Origin: Sphingomonas sp. J315
GTDB taxonomy: Bacteria; Pseudomonadota; Alphaproteobacteria; Sphingomonadales; Sphingomonadaceae
Assembly: GCF_024666595.1 (NCBI RefSeq)
Contig: NZ_CP088296.1
Location: 3,028,501-3,092,500 of the forward strand
DNA: 64,000 nt
Reading direction: 5' to 3'
A program made the translations under genes and the position numbers. Of this stretch, positions 18,305 through 28,009 are shown piece by piece. Under the pieces are notes generated by a model. The model searched no databases and was not told where the DNA came from. It saw nothing but the letters and a program-made list of their open reading frames with translations. The first letter of the stretch is position 1; each line of letters begins with the position of its first letter.

Positions 18305-19305
18305 GCGGCGCGCTGGTCGCCCGCGCGCTGCGCGATCCGGCGTCGGTGCTGGCGCTTGATGCGCAGGGCTGGACCGAATTGCTGTGCGCGGCGCGGGCGG
18401 AGACGCTGATTGGCAGCCTGGCGCATCGCGTCGAGGGGCTGGCCATTCCCGACGCCGCCGCGCGCGTGCTCGCCGATGCCCGCGCGGCGGCGGAGCAGGG
18501 GCGGATGGCAGCATTGTGGGAGGCGGAAATGGCGCGGCGCGCGCTTGTGCCCAGCGGGATGCCGGTGGTGCTGCTCAAGGGCACTGCGTTCGTCGCGAGC
18601 GGGCTGTCGGCGGGACAGGGGCGGCAGATCGGAGATCTCGACATCCTCGTGCCGCGCGAGCGGATCGAGGAGGCCGAAGGACTTTTGCTGTCCGCCGGAT
18701 GGGAATGGGTGAAGCCCGATCCCTATGACGACGCCTATTACCGCCGCTGGATGCACGAGCTGCCTCCGCTGATCCATCGCGAGCGCGATCGGATGATCGA
18801 CGTCCACCACACGATCCTGCCGCTGACTGCGCGGGTGACACCGGATGCGGGGGCGCTGATCGCCAGCGCGGAGCCGCTGGGCAATGGCCTGGCCGTGCTG
18901 CCGCCCGAGGGGATGATCGTCCATGCCGCCGCGCATCTGTTCGCGGATGGCGATTTGCAGGGTGGGCTGCGGAACCTGTGGGACATCCGCTGCCTGCTCG
19001 ACGAATTTGACGGTAGTGGTTTTGACCTGAAGCTCGCCGCTTGCGCTGCGCAGCACGGCCTGACCCGAGAGGTCGCACGGTCGCTACGGTTGTCGGAATA
19101 TCTCTTCGGGGAGGGCGCGGCGCTGACGCTGGGCGACCGCATCTATGTGCGCCGCCTGCTCGCCCGCGATGGCTGGGGGCAGCGGACGCGCAAGCTGGCC
19201 GAGATGGGCTTCTATCTGCGCGGCCATTGGCTGCGCATGCCGCCGCTCATGCTGGCGAAGCATTTGTGGACGAAGTGGCGGAAAGGCTATCGCCCAGCCG
19301 GATGA
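18301..19305 (+). CDS. Nucleotidyltransferase-family protein (NTP_transf_5 type)
   Basis: A 334-residue protein with a nucleotidyltransferase-like active site: VVLLKGTAFVASGL, then QIGDLDILVPRERIEEAE, which supplies the GD-x-D pattern (about residues 110-120). Further on are IDVHHTILP and IVHAAAHLFADGDL. This family accompanies PqqD-like and HprK-related proteins. GTG at 18301 overlaps the kinase stop by 4 bp and is the best start. It may adenylylate or otherwise modify a protein or small molecule, which is unproven. Its 3' end overlaps the convergent gph gene by 59 bp. Confidence 0.8.
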   Translation: MSGALVARALRDPASVLALDAQGWTELLCAARAETLIGSLAHRVEGLAIPDAAARVLADARAAAEQGRMAALWEAEMARRALVPSGMPVVLLKGTAFVASGLSAGQGRQIGDLDILVPRERIEEAEGLLLSAGWEWVKPDPYDDAYYRRWMHELPPLIHRERDRMIDVHHTILPLTARVTPDAGALIASAEPLGNGLAVLPPEGMIVHAAAHLFADGDLQGGLRNLWDIRCLLDEFDGSGFDLKLAACAAQHGLTREVARSLRLSEYLFGEGAALTLGDRIYVRRLLARDGWGQRTRKLAEMGFYLRGHWLRMPPLMLAKHLWTKWRKGYRPAG

Positions 19306-19960
19306 GCGTCGGGACGAGCTCGTCATAGCCGTCGATCACCGCGTCTGCGCCAAGCTCCGCGACCGGCTGCATCAGGAAGCCGAAGCTGACCGCGATGCTC
19401 GGGATGCCCGCATTTTTCGCCGCCATGATGTCGTAGATCGAATCGCCGACGAACGCCGCGCGCCCGCCGCCGCAGCGTGCGATCATCTCGTGGATCGGGG
19501 CCGCAGAGGGCTTGGCGTTGTCGCGTCCCATCGTGTCGCCGCCGATGACGCAGGCGAAGCGGTGGTCGAGGCCGACCTCACGCACCAGCCGGGTCGCAAA
19601 CCGTTCGAACTTGTTGGTGACGATGGCGAGCCTGACCCCGCGCGCCTCCAGTTCATCCAGCGCATCGCCGAGTCCCGCGAACGGCACCGTGCCGTGGGAG
19701 AGATTGTCGCCGTAGAATTCGAGCAGCGCCGGGTACGCCGTCGCCATCACCGCTTCGTCATAGCCCCCCGATTCGTGCAGCCCCTGCTTGAGCATGTTCT
19801 TCGCCCCGCCGCCGATCATCGACCTGATCCGGTGGGGCGCGAGGGTGGGGCGATCCACCAGCGCCAGCGCGTGGTTGGTCGCGGCGAGCAGGTCTGCACT
19901 GGTGTCGAGCAGCGTGCCGTCGAGATCGAACCCGACGATGTCGAACGGAAAATCGGTCAT
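19247..19960 (-). CDS. gph: HAD-family phosphoglycolate phosphatase
   Basis: A 237-residue HAD hydrolase. Motif I is FDLDGTLLDTSADLL (about residues 10-24), motif II/III LAIVTNKFERFAT, and motif IV FVGDSIYDIMAAKNAG. The cap domain includes RSMIGGGAKNMLKQGL, as in Gph proteins that dephosphorylate 2-phosphoglycolate from DNA repair. It is convergent with the nucleotidyltransferase gene and divergent from glmU. Substrate specificity within HAD is never certain from motifs. Confidence 0.85.
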   Translation of the reverse strand: MTDFPFDIVGFDLDGTLLDTSADLLAATNHALALVDRPTLAPHRIRSMIGGGAKNMLKQGLHESGGYDEAVMATAYPALLEFYGDNLSHGTVPFAGLGDALDELEARGVRLAIVTNKFERFATRLVREVGLDHRFACVIGGDTMGRDNAKPSAAPIHEMIARCGGGRAAFVGDSIYDIMAAKNAGIPSIAVSFGFLMQPVAELGADAVIDGYDELVPTLIRLGDSLSATSSTNASPA

Positions 19961-20037
19961 CGCTTCAAATGCATGCGCCGCTATGGAAATTGCAACATGA
20001 TCGTGGCAGGGGCGCGGCTAAGGGGAGCTTTCAACCG

Positions 20038-21391
20038 ATGACCAAGCCGATCGCCGCGATCATCCTTGCCGCCGGAAGCGGGACGCGGATGAAGTCCGAT
20101 ACGCACAAGGTGCTGCACCCGATTGCGGGCAAGCCGATGCTGTTGCACCTGACCGACGCCTTTGCGGCGGCAGGTGCGGCAGAGAAGGTCGTCGTCGTGG
20201 GCGCGCGGCGCGAACAGGTCGAGGCGGCGGTCGCGCCGCTCGGCGTGCGGATCGCGCATCAGGACGAACAGCTCGGGACCGCCCACGCAACGCTGATGGC
20301 GCGCGATGCGCTGGCCGGGTTCGAGGGCATCGTGATCGTCGCCTTCGGTGACACGCCCTTCCTGTCCGCTGAAACCATCGAGGCGATGGCGGCGCGGCTC
20401 GATGCGGCGGATGCGCCGCGCGTCGCGGTGCTCGGCTTCCGGCCCGACGATGCCAAGGCCTATGGCCGGATCATCGCCGACGCCGATGGCGCGATCGCCA
20501 AGATGGTCGAATATAAGGACGCGACTCCCGAGGAACGCGCAGTCGATCTGTGCAATTCCGGCGTCACCGCCGTCCGCGCCGCCGACCTGTGGCCGCTGCT
20601 CGACCGCGTCGGCAACGAGAATGCGGCGGGTGAATATTACCTCCCCGACATCGTCATGCTCGCGCTGGCCGATGGCGACCGCGCGGTGGTAGTCGAGACC
20701 GATGCCGATGAGGTGATCGGGATCAACAGCCGCGCCGAGCTCGCTTATGCCGAGGATCGTTGGCAGGCCGCCCGCCGCCTGGCTGCTATGGCCGATGGCG
20801 CGACGCTGATCGCGCCGGAGACGGTGTGGTTCGCGCACGATACAGTGTTGGGCCGCGATGTGACGGTCGAGCCGAATGTGGTGTTCGGCCCCGGCGTGAC
20901 CGTCGCGGACGGCGTCACCATCCGCGCCTTCTGCCATATCGAGGGCGCGACGATCGCGACCGGCGCGGAAGTCGGCCCCTACGCCCGGCTGCGCCCGGGC
21001 ACGGTGCTCGGCGAGAAGAGCAAGGTCGGCAACTTCGTCGAGACCAAGAAGGCCGTGCTGGGCAAGGGCGCCAAGGCCAACCACCTCACCTATCTGGGCG
21101 ATGCGCAGGTGGGGGGAGGGCGCGAACATTGGTGCGGGGACGATCACCTGCAACTATGACGGCTTCTTCAAATATCCGACCGTGATTGGGGCTGGAGCAT
21201 CTATCGGATCGAACAGCGCGCTGGTCGCGCCGGTGGCGATTGGCGAGGGCGCGATCGTCGGCGCGGGCAGCGTCGTGACCAAGGATGTCGAGGCCGACGC
21301 ACTGGCGCTGGTCCGCCCCGAACAGACCGCGCGCGCCGGCTGGGCCAAGCGGTTCCGCGCGGCGATGGCTGCACGAAAGGCGGCGAAATGA
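20038..21391 (+). CDS. glmU: Bifunctional GlmU (GlcN-1-P acetyltransferase / GlcNAc-1-P uridyltransferase), frameshifted
   Basis: Makes UDP-GlcNAc for peptidoglycan and LPS. The N-terminal uridyltransferase has [18 protein letters not shown] (about residues 10-27), GTAHA and the conserved GYGR-like AYGRI. The C-terminal left-handed beta helix has hexapeptide repeats, and the acetyltransferase active region [10 protein letters not shown] and TCNYDG is present. A six-G run at 21111-21116 has one G too many. Removing it links YLGDAQVG to [16 protein letters not shown], giving about 450 residues, the normal length. GlmU is essential, so a sequencing indel is the likely cause. It overlaps the next gene by 4 bp. 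Confidence 0.93.
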
Positions 21392-21699
21392 GCGATATCT
21401 ACGAAGGCAAGCCGTTCCTCAAGCTGCTCGACGCCTATGTCCTCGACGCGATCGGCGCGCTCGATGCGGACAGCGACGCGGCACTGACGGCGCAGGAACC
21501 GGCGTTCCACGCGATGTTCGGCGCGACCGGCGATTGGCGCGCCATCGTCGTGCAGCGGATGCAGTTTCCCGACGGGATGGCGGGTGCGATCAACGAGGTG
21601 TGGACCAAGGGGCGCGCCAAGTTCATCGCCGCGCAGGGGCACGAGCCCGACCCGGTCGAATTCATGCGCAGCTTTGTCGATACCAACTTCCCGCATTGA
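21388..21699 (+). CDS. Hypothetical protein coupled to glmU
   Basis: A 103-residue acidic helical protein without signal peptide or membrane segment. The start overlaps the glmU stop by 4 bp (ATGA). Recognisable stretches are [15 protein letters not shown] and [21 protein letters not shown] do not recognise a named family; small proteins of this shape follow glmU in sphingomonads as far as I recall. Coding status is supported by the overlap and the codon pattern; function unknown. Confidence 0.65.
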   Translation: MSDIYEGKPFLKLLDAYVLDAIGALDADSDAALTAQEPAFHAMFGATGDWRAIVVQRMQFPDGMAGAINEVWTKGRAKFIAAQGHEPDPVEFMRSFVDTNFPH

Positions 21700-21701
21700 C
21701 A

Positions 21702-21722
21702 TGATATCATGATATGATATCA
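21702..21722. promoter_or_regulatory. Palindromic operator ahead of the toxin-antitoxin pair
   Basis: TGATATCAT-GAT-ATGATATCA is a perfect 9-3-9 inverted repeat 8 bp before the antitoxin ATG, in an abruptly AT-rich patch. Ribbon-helix-helix antitoxins usually repress their own promoter through such repeats, so autoregulation is inferred. Confidence 0.6.
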
Positions 21723-21730
21723 GTATATCA

Positions 21731-22105
21731 ATGACCCGCATCCTTGCCGATCTGCCCGATGAGGACATCAAATGGCTCGACGCTCAGGCGGCCGAGCAGG
21801 GCAAGTCGCGCGCGGCAGTGCTGCGTGAGGCGGTGGCCGCCTATCGGTCGGAAGCGCCCAAGGACTGGCTCGACATCGGCTTCGGCGCCTGGGCGCGTCA
21901 CGGCATCGCCGCCGATCCGCTTGAGTATGAGCGGCAGCGGCGTGCCGAATGGACGCGCCCGTGGGACGATGATTACGAGGAGGTTCGCGCGGAATCGCCC
22001 GAATGCTTCGATGAATATGACGACAAGGAACGCGCGCACTATCTCGCACTGACGCGCAAGGCAGAGGCCGAGCGCGACGCCGGACGTGACAAGGGCACCG
22101 CATGA
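21731..22105 (+). CDS. Ribbon-helix-helix antitoxin
   Basis: A 124-residue protein. Its N-terminal 45 residues match a CopG/RHH DNA-binding unit: TRILADLPDEDIKWLDAQAA then SRAAVLREAVAAYR. The acidic, Trp-rich C-terminal part (DWLDIGFGAWARHG, WTRPWDDDYEEVRAE) would wrap the toxin. It overlaps the VapC gene by 4 bp and follows a palindromic operator. The role is neutralising the PIN-domain RNase encoded next. Confidence 0.82.
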   Translation: MTRILADLPDEDIKWLDAQAAEQGKSRAAVLREAVAAYRSEAPKDWLDIGFGAWARHGIAADPLEYERQRRAEWTRPWDDDYEEVRAESPECFDEYDDKERAHYLALTRKAEAERDAGRDKGTA

Positions 22106-22482
22106 GCGGCTATAGCCTCGACGCCAATATCGTCATCGATGCCCTGATGAACCACGAGCCCGCGCACCATGAATTGCGCCGGATCGCGCAGAGCGGCACG
22201 CGGATGTGGATCAGCCGGATGGCGTGGATCGAGGTGCTGTCAAAGGGCAGTGACGCCGCCGTCCGCGACGTGATGACCTTTGTCGATCGCTTCGGCCTCG
22301 ATGAGATCGACGAGGAAATCTCGCATCGCGCCGCCGCGCTCCGTCGCGAACGCCCCCGCCTCAAATCGCCCGATGCCATCATTCTTGCGACCGCCCAGAT
22401 TCGCGGCCGCGTCCTCGTCACCCGCAATACCAGGGATTTCCCGGCGAACATGCCGGGCATCCGTGTCCCCTATACCCTCTAG
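22102..22482 (+). CDS. vapC: VapC-type PIN-domain toxin
   Basis: A 126-residue PIN-domain ribonuclease. Conserved acidic residues are seen in [12 protein letters not shown] (first Asp), [13 protein letters not shown] (Glu) and [13 protein letters not shown] plus VTRNTRDF (C-terminal Asp residues). VapC toxins cleave RNA, often initiator tRNA or 23S rRNA, to stop growth until antitoxin returns. It is translationally coupled to the antitoxin and ends 17 bp before glmS, an unusual place for a toxin-antitoxin pair. Confidence 0.85.
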   Translation: MSGYSLDANIVIDALMNHEPAHHELRRIAQSGTRMWISRMAWIEVLSKGSDAAVRDVMTFVDRFGLDEIDEEISHRAAALRRERPRLKSPDAIILATAQIRGRVLVTRNTRDFPANMPGIRVPYTL

Positions 22483-22499
22483 AGTCGAGAGCAGACCCC

Positions 22500-24322
22500 A
22501 TGTGTGGAATCGTTGGAATTCTGGGCCGCGAAGACGTTGCTGACCGGCTGCTCGATGGCCTGAAGCGGCTGGAATATCGCGGTTATGACTCGGCCGGCAT
22601 CGCCACCATCGTCGATGGGGAATCCAGCGCCGCCGTGCGTCGGGCAAGCTGGTCAATCTGGGCAAGGTCCTGGCTGAAGACCCGCTGCCCGGAACGACCG
22701 GCATCGCGCATACCCGCTGGGCGACGCATGGCGGCCCGACCACCAGCAACGCGCACCCGCATGCGACCGACGAGGTCGCGCTGGTCCACAATGGCATCAT
22801 CGAGAATTTCAAGCCGCTGCGTGAAGAGCTGAAGGCGCGCGGCCGGGTGTTCGAGAGCGAGACCGACACCGAAATCGTCGCGCATCTGGTGAGCGAACAG
22901 GTCGAGGCCGGGCTCGATCCCGTCGCAGCGGTCAAGGCGGTGCTGCCGCGGCTCCACGGTGCCTTCGCGCTTGCCATCCTGTTTCGCAGCCACCCCGACA
23001 TGCTGATCGGCGCGCGGCTCGGGTCGCCTTTGGTTGTGGGCTATGGCGAGGGAGAAACCTATCTCGGCTCCGACGCGCTCGCGCTCGCGCCGCTGACTCA
23101 GCGCATCTCCTATCTCGAGGAAGGTGACTGGGTCGTCCTCACCCGCGAAGGCGCGCAGGTCTATGACGTCGAGAACAACGCCGTCGAGCGCCCGATCGTC
23201 AATTCGGGCGCGTCGGGCCAGCTGATCGACAAGGGCAATCACCGCCACTTCATGGCGAAGGAGATCTACGAGCAGCCGATCGTCGTCGCACAGACGCTGC
23301 GCGGCTATCTCCAGCGGCTCGAGGAGGAAGTGACACTCCCGATCCCCGAATTCGACCTGTCGAGCATCCGTCGTGTCACCATCGTCGCATGCGGCACCAG
23401 CTTTTATGCCGGCATGGTCGCCAAATACTGGTTCGAGCAGTTCGCGCGCGTCGCGGTCGACATCGATGTCGCGAGCGAGTTCCGCTATCGCGCACCAGTG
23501 ATGGAGCCGGGCGGGCTGATGATCGTGATCAGCCAGTCGGGTGAGACCGCCGACACGCTTGCCGCGCTGCGCCATGCCAAGGCGGAGGGGCAGACGATTG
23601 CCGCCGTCGTCAACGTGCCGACCAGCACGATGGCGCGCGAGGCCGACCTGCTGCTGCCCACCCATGCGGGGCCGGAGATCGGCGTTGCATCGACCAAGGC
23701 GTTCACTTGCCAGCTCGCGGTGCTCGCCGCGCTCGCCGCCAATCTCGCCAAGGCCAAAGGGCGGATGGACCGGGCCGAGGAGAAGGCGATCGTTCTCCAC
23801 CTCGCCGAAGCCCCCGCCGCGCTCAACGACGCGCTTAGCCGTGACGATGCGATCGAGGCGATGGCGGGCAGCGTCGCCGGTGCGCGCGACGTCCTGTATC
23901 TCGGCCGTGGCACCGACTATCCGCTGGCGATGGAAGGCGCGCTGAAGCTCAAGGAAATCAGCTATATTCATGCCGAAGGCTATGCCGCGGGCGAGATGAA
24001 GCACGGCCCGATCGCGCTGATCGACGAGAATGTGCCGGTGATCGTCATCGCGCCGAGCGGCCCGCTGTTCGAAAAGACCGTCAGCAACATGCAGGAAGTG
24101 CAGGCGCGCGGTGGCAAGGTGGTGCTGATCTCCGACGCCGAGGGGATCGCCGCAGCGGGCGACAATTGCCTGGCGACGATCGAGATGCCCAAGGTCCACC
24201 CGCTGATCGCGCCGATCGTTTACGCGGTGCCGGTGCAGCTGCTGGCGTACCACGTCGCGGTGGCCAAGGGGACGGACGTCGACCAGCCCCGCAACCTTGC
24301 CAAGTCGGTGACGGTGGAGTGA
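22500..24322 (+). CDS. glmS: Glutamine-fructose-6-phosphate transaminase GlmS, frameshifted
   Basis: Makes glucosamine 6-phosphate for cell wall synthesis. Cys2 of [15 protein letters not shown] is the glutaminase nucleophile; HTRWATHG and HNGIIENF follow. The isomerase half has two SIS domains ([49 protein letters not shown]) and ends in [18 protein letters not shown], the typical C-terminus. One base is missing near 22617-22622 (GGGGAA). Adding one gives [17 protein letters not shown] and a 607-residue protein, the usual length. As GlmS is essential, an assembly error is likely. No glmS ribozyme is expected or seen. Confidence 0.93.
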
Positions 24323-24327
24323 AGGCG

Positions 24328-24349
24328 CGGGGGCGGCAACCCGCCCCCG
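24328..24349. terminator. Bidirectional terminator between glmS and amidohydrolase
   Basis: CGGGGGCGG-CAAC-CCGCCCCCG is a 9-bp GC stem with a 4-nt loop, exactly between the two convergent gene ends (24322 and 24356). Confidence 0.75.
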
Positions 24350-24355
24350 CCGCGC

Positions 24356-26429
24356 TTACTTCGGCATCCCGCTATACCCCGCCGCCTTGCGCAGTTCGGC
24401 GGCGTCCATGACATAGCCGTCGCTGACCACCGTGACGACGCGGCGCAGTGCGCCCAGTTCGGTCGATGGGTCTCCATCGACCAGCACCATGTCGGCCTCC
24501 TTGCCGACCGCGATCGATCCCGTCCGCTTGTCGGCACCGACCACGCGCGCGGGGACGATGGTCGCGCTCTGCAGCGCCTCCGCCGCGCTGAACCCGGCCT
24601 GCTGATAGATTTCCAGCTCGCGCACAAGTTCTATGCCCCAGCCATCGGTGCCCGCGACGACGGTCACTCCGGCCTTGTGCAATCGCCCGACCAGCTCGAC
24701 CATCTTCGCATAGCTCTTGCGGTAATCGTCGCGCGTCAGCCCCTCGACCAGCGGATAGCCGCCGCTGGTGAAGGCCGAGCGTTCGATGACTGGTGAGATG
24801 ATCCCCATATACGGGGCGTAGGCCGGGTGCGGCTTGCCGCCGTCCTGGGTCAGCATCCCTTCGAAGATCACGATCGTCGGATCGACCACCGTCTTGCGCC
24901 GCGCTAGGTCGGCGACGAAGCCCGTCATCAGCGGCGCGTCGAGATCGACGTCCTTGAAGTAACGCGCAGGCCCTTCCATTCGCTGACGGGTGTTGGCCTT
25001 GTCGATCACCGCCTTGGGCATCGACTCCATCACCACGAAATTGAGATGGGTCAGTTCGTCATAGCCGGCCGCGACCGCCTCGCTCGGCTTCATCGTCGCC
25101 GGGACATGGCCGTGGACATGCAGGCCCAGCCGGTGCGCCTCGGCCGCTGCGGGCGCGATCCATGCCGGGTTCATCGAGGTATAGAATTTGACGCCCCACA
25201 GCCCGGCCTGCTTGATCCGGCGGACGGTCGCGATCGTCTCCTCGACGCTGCTGACAACCTCCGCGCCCTGCGCCGCCAGCGGGTCCTTCTTGTCGATGAT
25301 GACCGAAATGAACGGTTCGCCCATCAACAGCGTGCCTTCGCCGCGCCGCCGCGTCGCCTCGACCGCGCGGTCGAAATTGGTGCCGGGGCTGCGAAAGCTG
25401 GTGATGCCGTTCGCCATGTTCGACAGCACGCTCCAGTCGTCGCCGATATGGAGGTGGCTGTCCCAGATGCCGGGCACCAATGTCTTGCCGCGTCCGTCGA
25501 TCGTCCGCGCGCCGGCGGGCGCCTTGAGCGATCCCGCCGCGCCGATCGCCGCGATCTTGCCATCCTGCGCCAGCACCGCACGGTCCGCCAGAAACACGCC
25601 CTTGTCGGCGTCGAACAACCGGACGTTGTCGAACAGCACCGGCGCCTTGGCGGCGGGATCGAGGAAGCGCTTGGCGATCGTGGTGACGACCTGTGCCGTC
25701 GCAGCGTCCTGCGCATCGCGCAGCTGCTTGAGCGCGCCCTCATAGCCTTTCGGGATCACCGAGATGAAGCCGATATCGGCGAAATAGCGCTTCTGGTCGT
25801 CCAGCCAGACGGGGATAGGGGGAGGGCAGGATTCCGCTCACGAAGGCGAGTTGCACGGTCTTGGGTCCGCCCGGCCCCTGAATGACCTGCGTGCCGCCGA
25901 ACGTCATGCGCCCACGCCCGCCAGGCAAGAACGCGACGCCCTTATCGCCCGCCGCCGCGAGCGCGTCGATGATCGGCGCGGAGGCGATCCCCACCCCGCC
26001 CGCCGGGATATACCAGCCGCCCGCCGCTGCCTCGCCTGCGTCCGTCGCGGTCTTCCAGGTCGCCCGGCCGCCCGCCACGCGATACTCCTCCGCCGCGTCG
26101 CCGGACATGGTGACGCCGCGCACCGTCAGCGCGCTGATGCTGCCGTCCCTGGCGAAGGTCGTGACCTGGTCCATTTCGGTGATCCAGCCGCGCAATTCCT
26201 GCGACCAGCGATAGGCGGTGCGACCGTCGGGCAACTGCCAGCGCCACTGGCTACCATGCTGCCCAGCCTCGGACACGACGACATATTCGGCCGCATCGGC
26301 GGGCGGTTTGAGCAATTCTTCCTTGGGAACGGGTTTGGATTGCGCCGCCGGAGCGGGATCGGGATGCCCATGCGCCAACGCCGGAGCGGTTGTCGCCAGC
26401 AGTGCCGCAACCAGGATCATGCGCATCAT
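24356..26429 (-). CDS. Exported amidohydrolase, frameshifted
   Basis: Repaired length about 690 residues. A signal peptide (MMRMILVAALLATTAPALAHG) is followed by a roughly 200-residue region of unknown fold. The amidohydrolase TIM barrel has DSHLHIGDDW (metal-binding His pair), HVHGHVP, ELTHLNF and a final Asp in VVAGTDGWGIELVREL. It ends with the typical EADMVLVDGDPS strap. The frame is lost in a GGGG run at 25811-25814. Dropping one base joins ILPSPYP to VWLDDQKRYFADIGF. Related enzymes hydrolyse cyclic amides, imides or dipeptides in the periplasm; the substrate here is not evident. Confidence 0.8.
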
Positions 26430-26561
26430 CGTCTCCCTGCAGGTGATTACATTTGGTAGGAGGAATGGCGCGCTCGACGCAAGGCGGTGGGGTTTTGGCG
26501 GTGCTCAGTGTCAGCTTGATTTGGCTCGCACCGACGCGCGCCCTCCCGCTCTTCGAAGTCG

Positions 26562-27525
26562 CTACTCGGCGACGATCCGCGGAATGCTGGCGATCGGTTC
26601 GATCGTGATGTTGCGGAACCAGGTTTCGGCCCCTTCCGACTGAAGCTGGATGCGGCCATGCGTCAACGGCCGGCGTGAGCCGTCGGGCGCAATTATGGCG
26701 ATGTCGCGTACCTGCGCCACCGGAATCCCGTTCACTACATGCACTGCGCGGTCGCCGACCACGTACAGGTCGAGTGTGTTCCACTGTCCGATGGGCCGTT
26801 CCGCATCCCGCGCCGCTTCGACATTCCAGGTCGGGGTGCCGTTGATCATGTCCACCTCGTGCCCGCCAAGCTGGAAACGCAAATGCGGCGCGATCAGGCC
26901 GGCGTCATGGCCGACGGTGGTGCGACCCCCGAACATTCCTGCCGACGGTGACCAGCATTCCGGTCGATCCGCGCATGATCTCGAACTCCATCGAGGGCGA
27001 CCATGTGCCGAACACCTCGCCCGGTTCCCCGTGCGTATGGTAGAGCAGGCCATTATTCTGCGGCAATGTTTCGCGGGGTGCGTAGGTCTTGTCTCCCCAT
27101 TTGAACTCCAGGCGCAGATGATAGTCGCGCAGATCTTCGCGATGGACCAGGCTGCCCCAGGTTTCACCCTTGATCCAGATCGCAGTCGCGCCATCGATCA
27201 TGCGCACGGCGAAGTCGCCGCTCCGATCGCGGCTGGTGCCAATCGGCGATATGCCGGGAGTGTCGCGATAGGTGATCGCCGGATCGGAATAGCCAAGCCA
27301 GCTGTCCCAGTCGTCGAGGTCGCGGCCATTGAACAGGCTGCGAGCCGGGCCGGTGGGTTTGGGCACGTCCGCCAACCGCAAATGTGTCTGCACGGCCGGG
27401 CGACCCGCGCTCACCGCGCGCGCCGCGTCGAGCGAGGTCGCATCGGCTGTGCTGACGGGTTCTGAGGTGCGAGCGCACGCGCCACATGCGAGGGCAAGCG
27501 CAAAGATTGTGACGTTCGGTCGCAC
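26562..27525 (-). CDS. DUF1080 (3-keto-disaccharide hydrolase-like) protein, frameshifted
   Basis: Exported beta-sandwich protein of about 320 residues after repair. GTG at 27525 has a GAGGGGGG site upstream; the N-terminus (NVTIFALALACGACART) is a signal peptide, perhaps with a lipobox. The family shows in LFNGRDLDDWDSW, EFKWGDKTY, NNGLLYHT, SMEFEIMRGSTG, then GQWNTLDLYVVGDRAVHVVNG and GRIQLQSEGAETWFRNITIEP. The two halves are in different frames, joined near 26936-26942 by loss of one base. Some family members cleave 3-keto-glucosides. It lies outside the sulfatase locus proper and lacks the shared operator motif. Confidence 0.78.
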
Positions 27526-27708
27526 CAAGATGTCCCCCCTCAATCGCTAGTGATCGATACCGACTAGCGCATCGCCGCCGCCAAAACGAAACCCAAATAT
27601 CAATCGGATGGCGGCGTCCTCATAGCGGTGCTGCGCGGATGGCAGCAACGGACGCGTGGGTCTGTATGACCCGTTGAGGAGAGGGACTGCGCAATCGGGA
27701 AGCGGGCC

Positions 27709-27782
27709 TGGAGCGGGTGAAGGGAATCGAACCCTCGTCGTGAGCTTGGGAAGCTCCTGCTCTACCATTGAGCTACACCCGC
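27709..27782 (-). tRNA. tRNA-Gly (CCC)
   Basis: A 74-nt cloverleaf with encoded CCA. Acceptor GCGGGTG pairs with CACCCGC, the D arm is GCTC-AATGGTA-GAGC, the anticodon loop is TTCCCAA (anticodon CCC, reads GGG), and the T arm contains GGGTTCGATTCCC. It closely resembles bacterial glyU. It borders an atypical patch of tRNA-like remnants and an orphan gene. Confidence 0.96.
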
Positions 27783-27967
27783 ATTTCAGTAGCTTAGCCT
27801 TGTCTCGTCTAGGTTCTGTCTCTTTTTTGGCTCCGCGTCCTCAGGGATCTCTATCCACGGCGGACGGGCAGTTGGCAAGCGCTTTAGCAATTCCGAACGG
27901 CGCGGCGCGAATGGTCGGACACCTAAGGTGCGGTAGCTCATGAGAGCTTGAGGGGCTTTTCCGCGGG

Positions 27968-28009
27968 ACAGCTTGGAAAGCTGCTGCACTGCCATTGTGC
28001 TATACCCGC
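27968..28009 (-). pseudogene. 5' half of a tRNA-Gly (UCC), remnant
   Basis: Minus strand: acceptor 5' strand GCGGGTA, D arm GCAC-AATGGCA-GTGC and a paired anticodon stem GCAGC/GCTGT around loop TTTCCAA (anticodon TCC). After position 43 the sequence (CCCGCGGAAAAG...) has no variable loop, T arm or closing acceptor strand. It is therefore a 42-nt tRNA half, 185 bp upstream of the intact tRNA-Gly(CCC). It could be a deletion relic or a tRNA fragment left by an integration event. Confidence 0.6.

Noticed and set aside
21111..21116. Programmed frameshifting in glmU
   Set aside because: GlmU is not known to use frameshifting, and many other genes in this window break at similar G runs, so an assembly indel is simpler.
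22583..24253. Long minus-strand open frame opposite glmS
   Set aside because: It mirrors the glmS codon pattern, is rich in Arg/His/Asp as expected for antisense frames in GC-rich DNA, and has no motif or ribosome site.
27709..27782. tRNA-Gly as an integration (att) site for an island
   Set aside because: No integrase gene and no repeated tRNA 3' end was found on either side; the nearby remnant is a 5' half, not the 3' duplication expected from integration.
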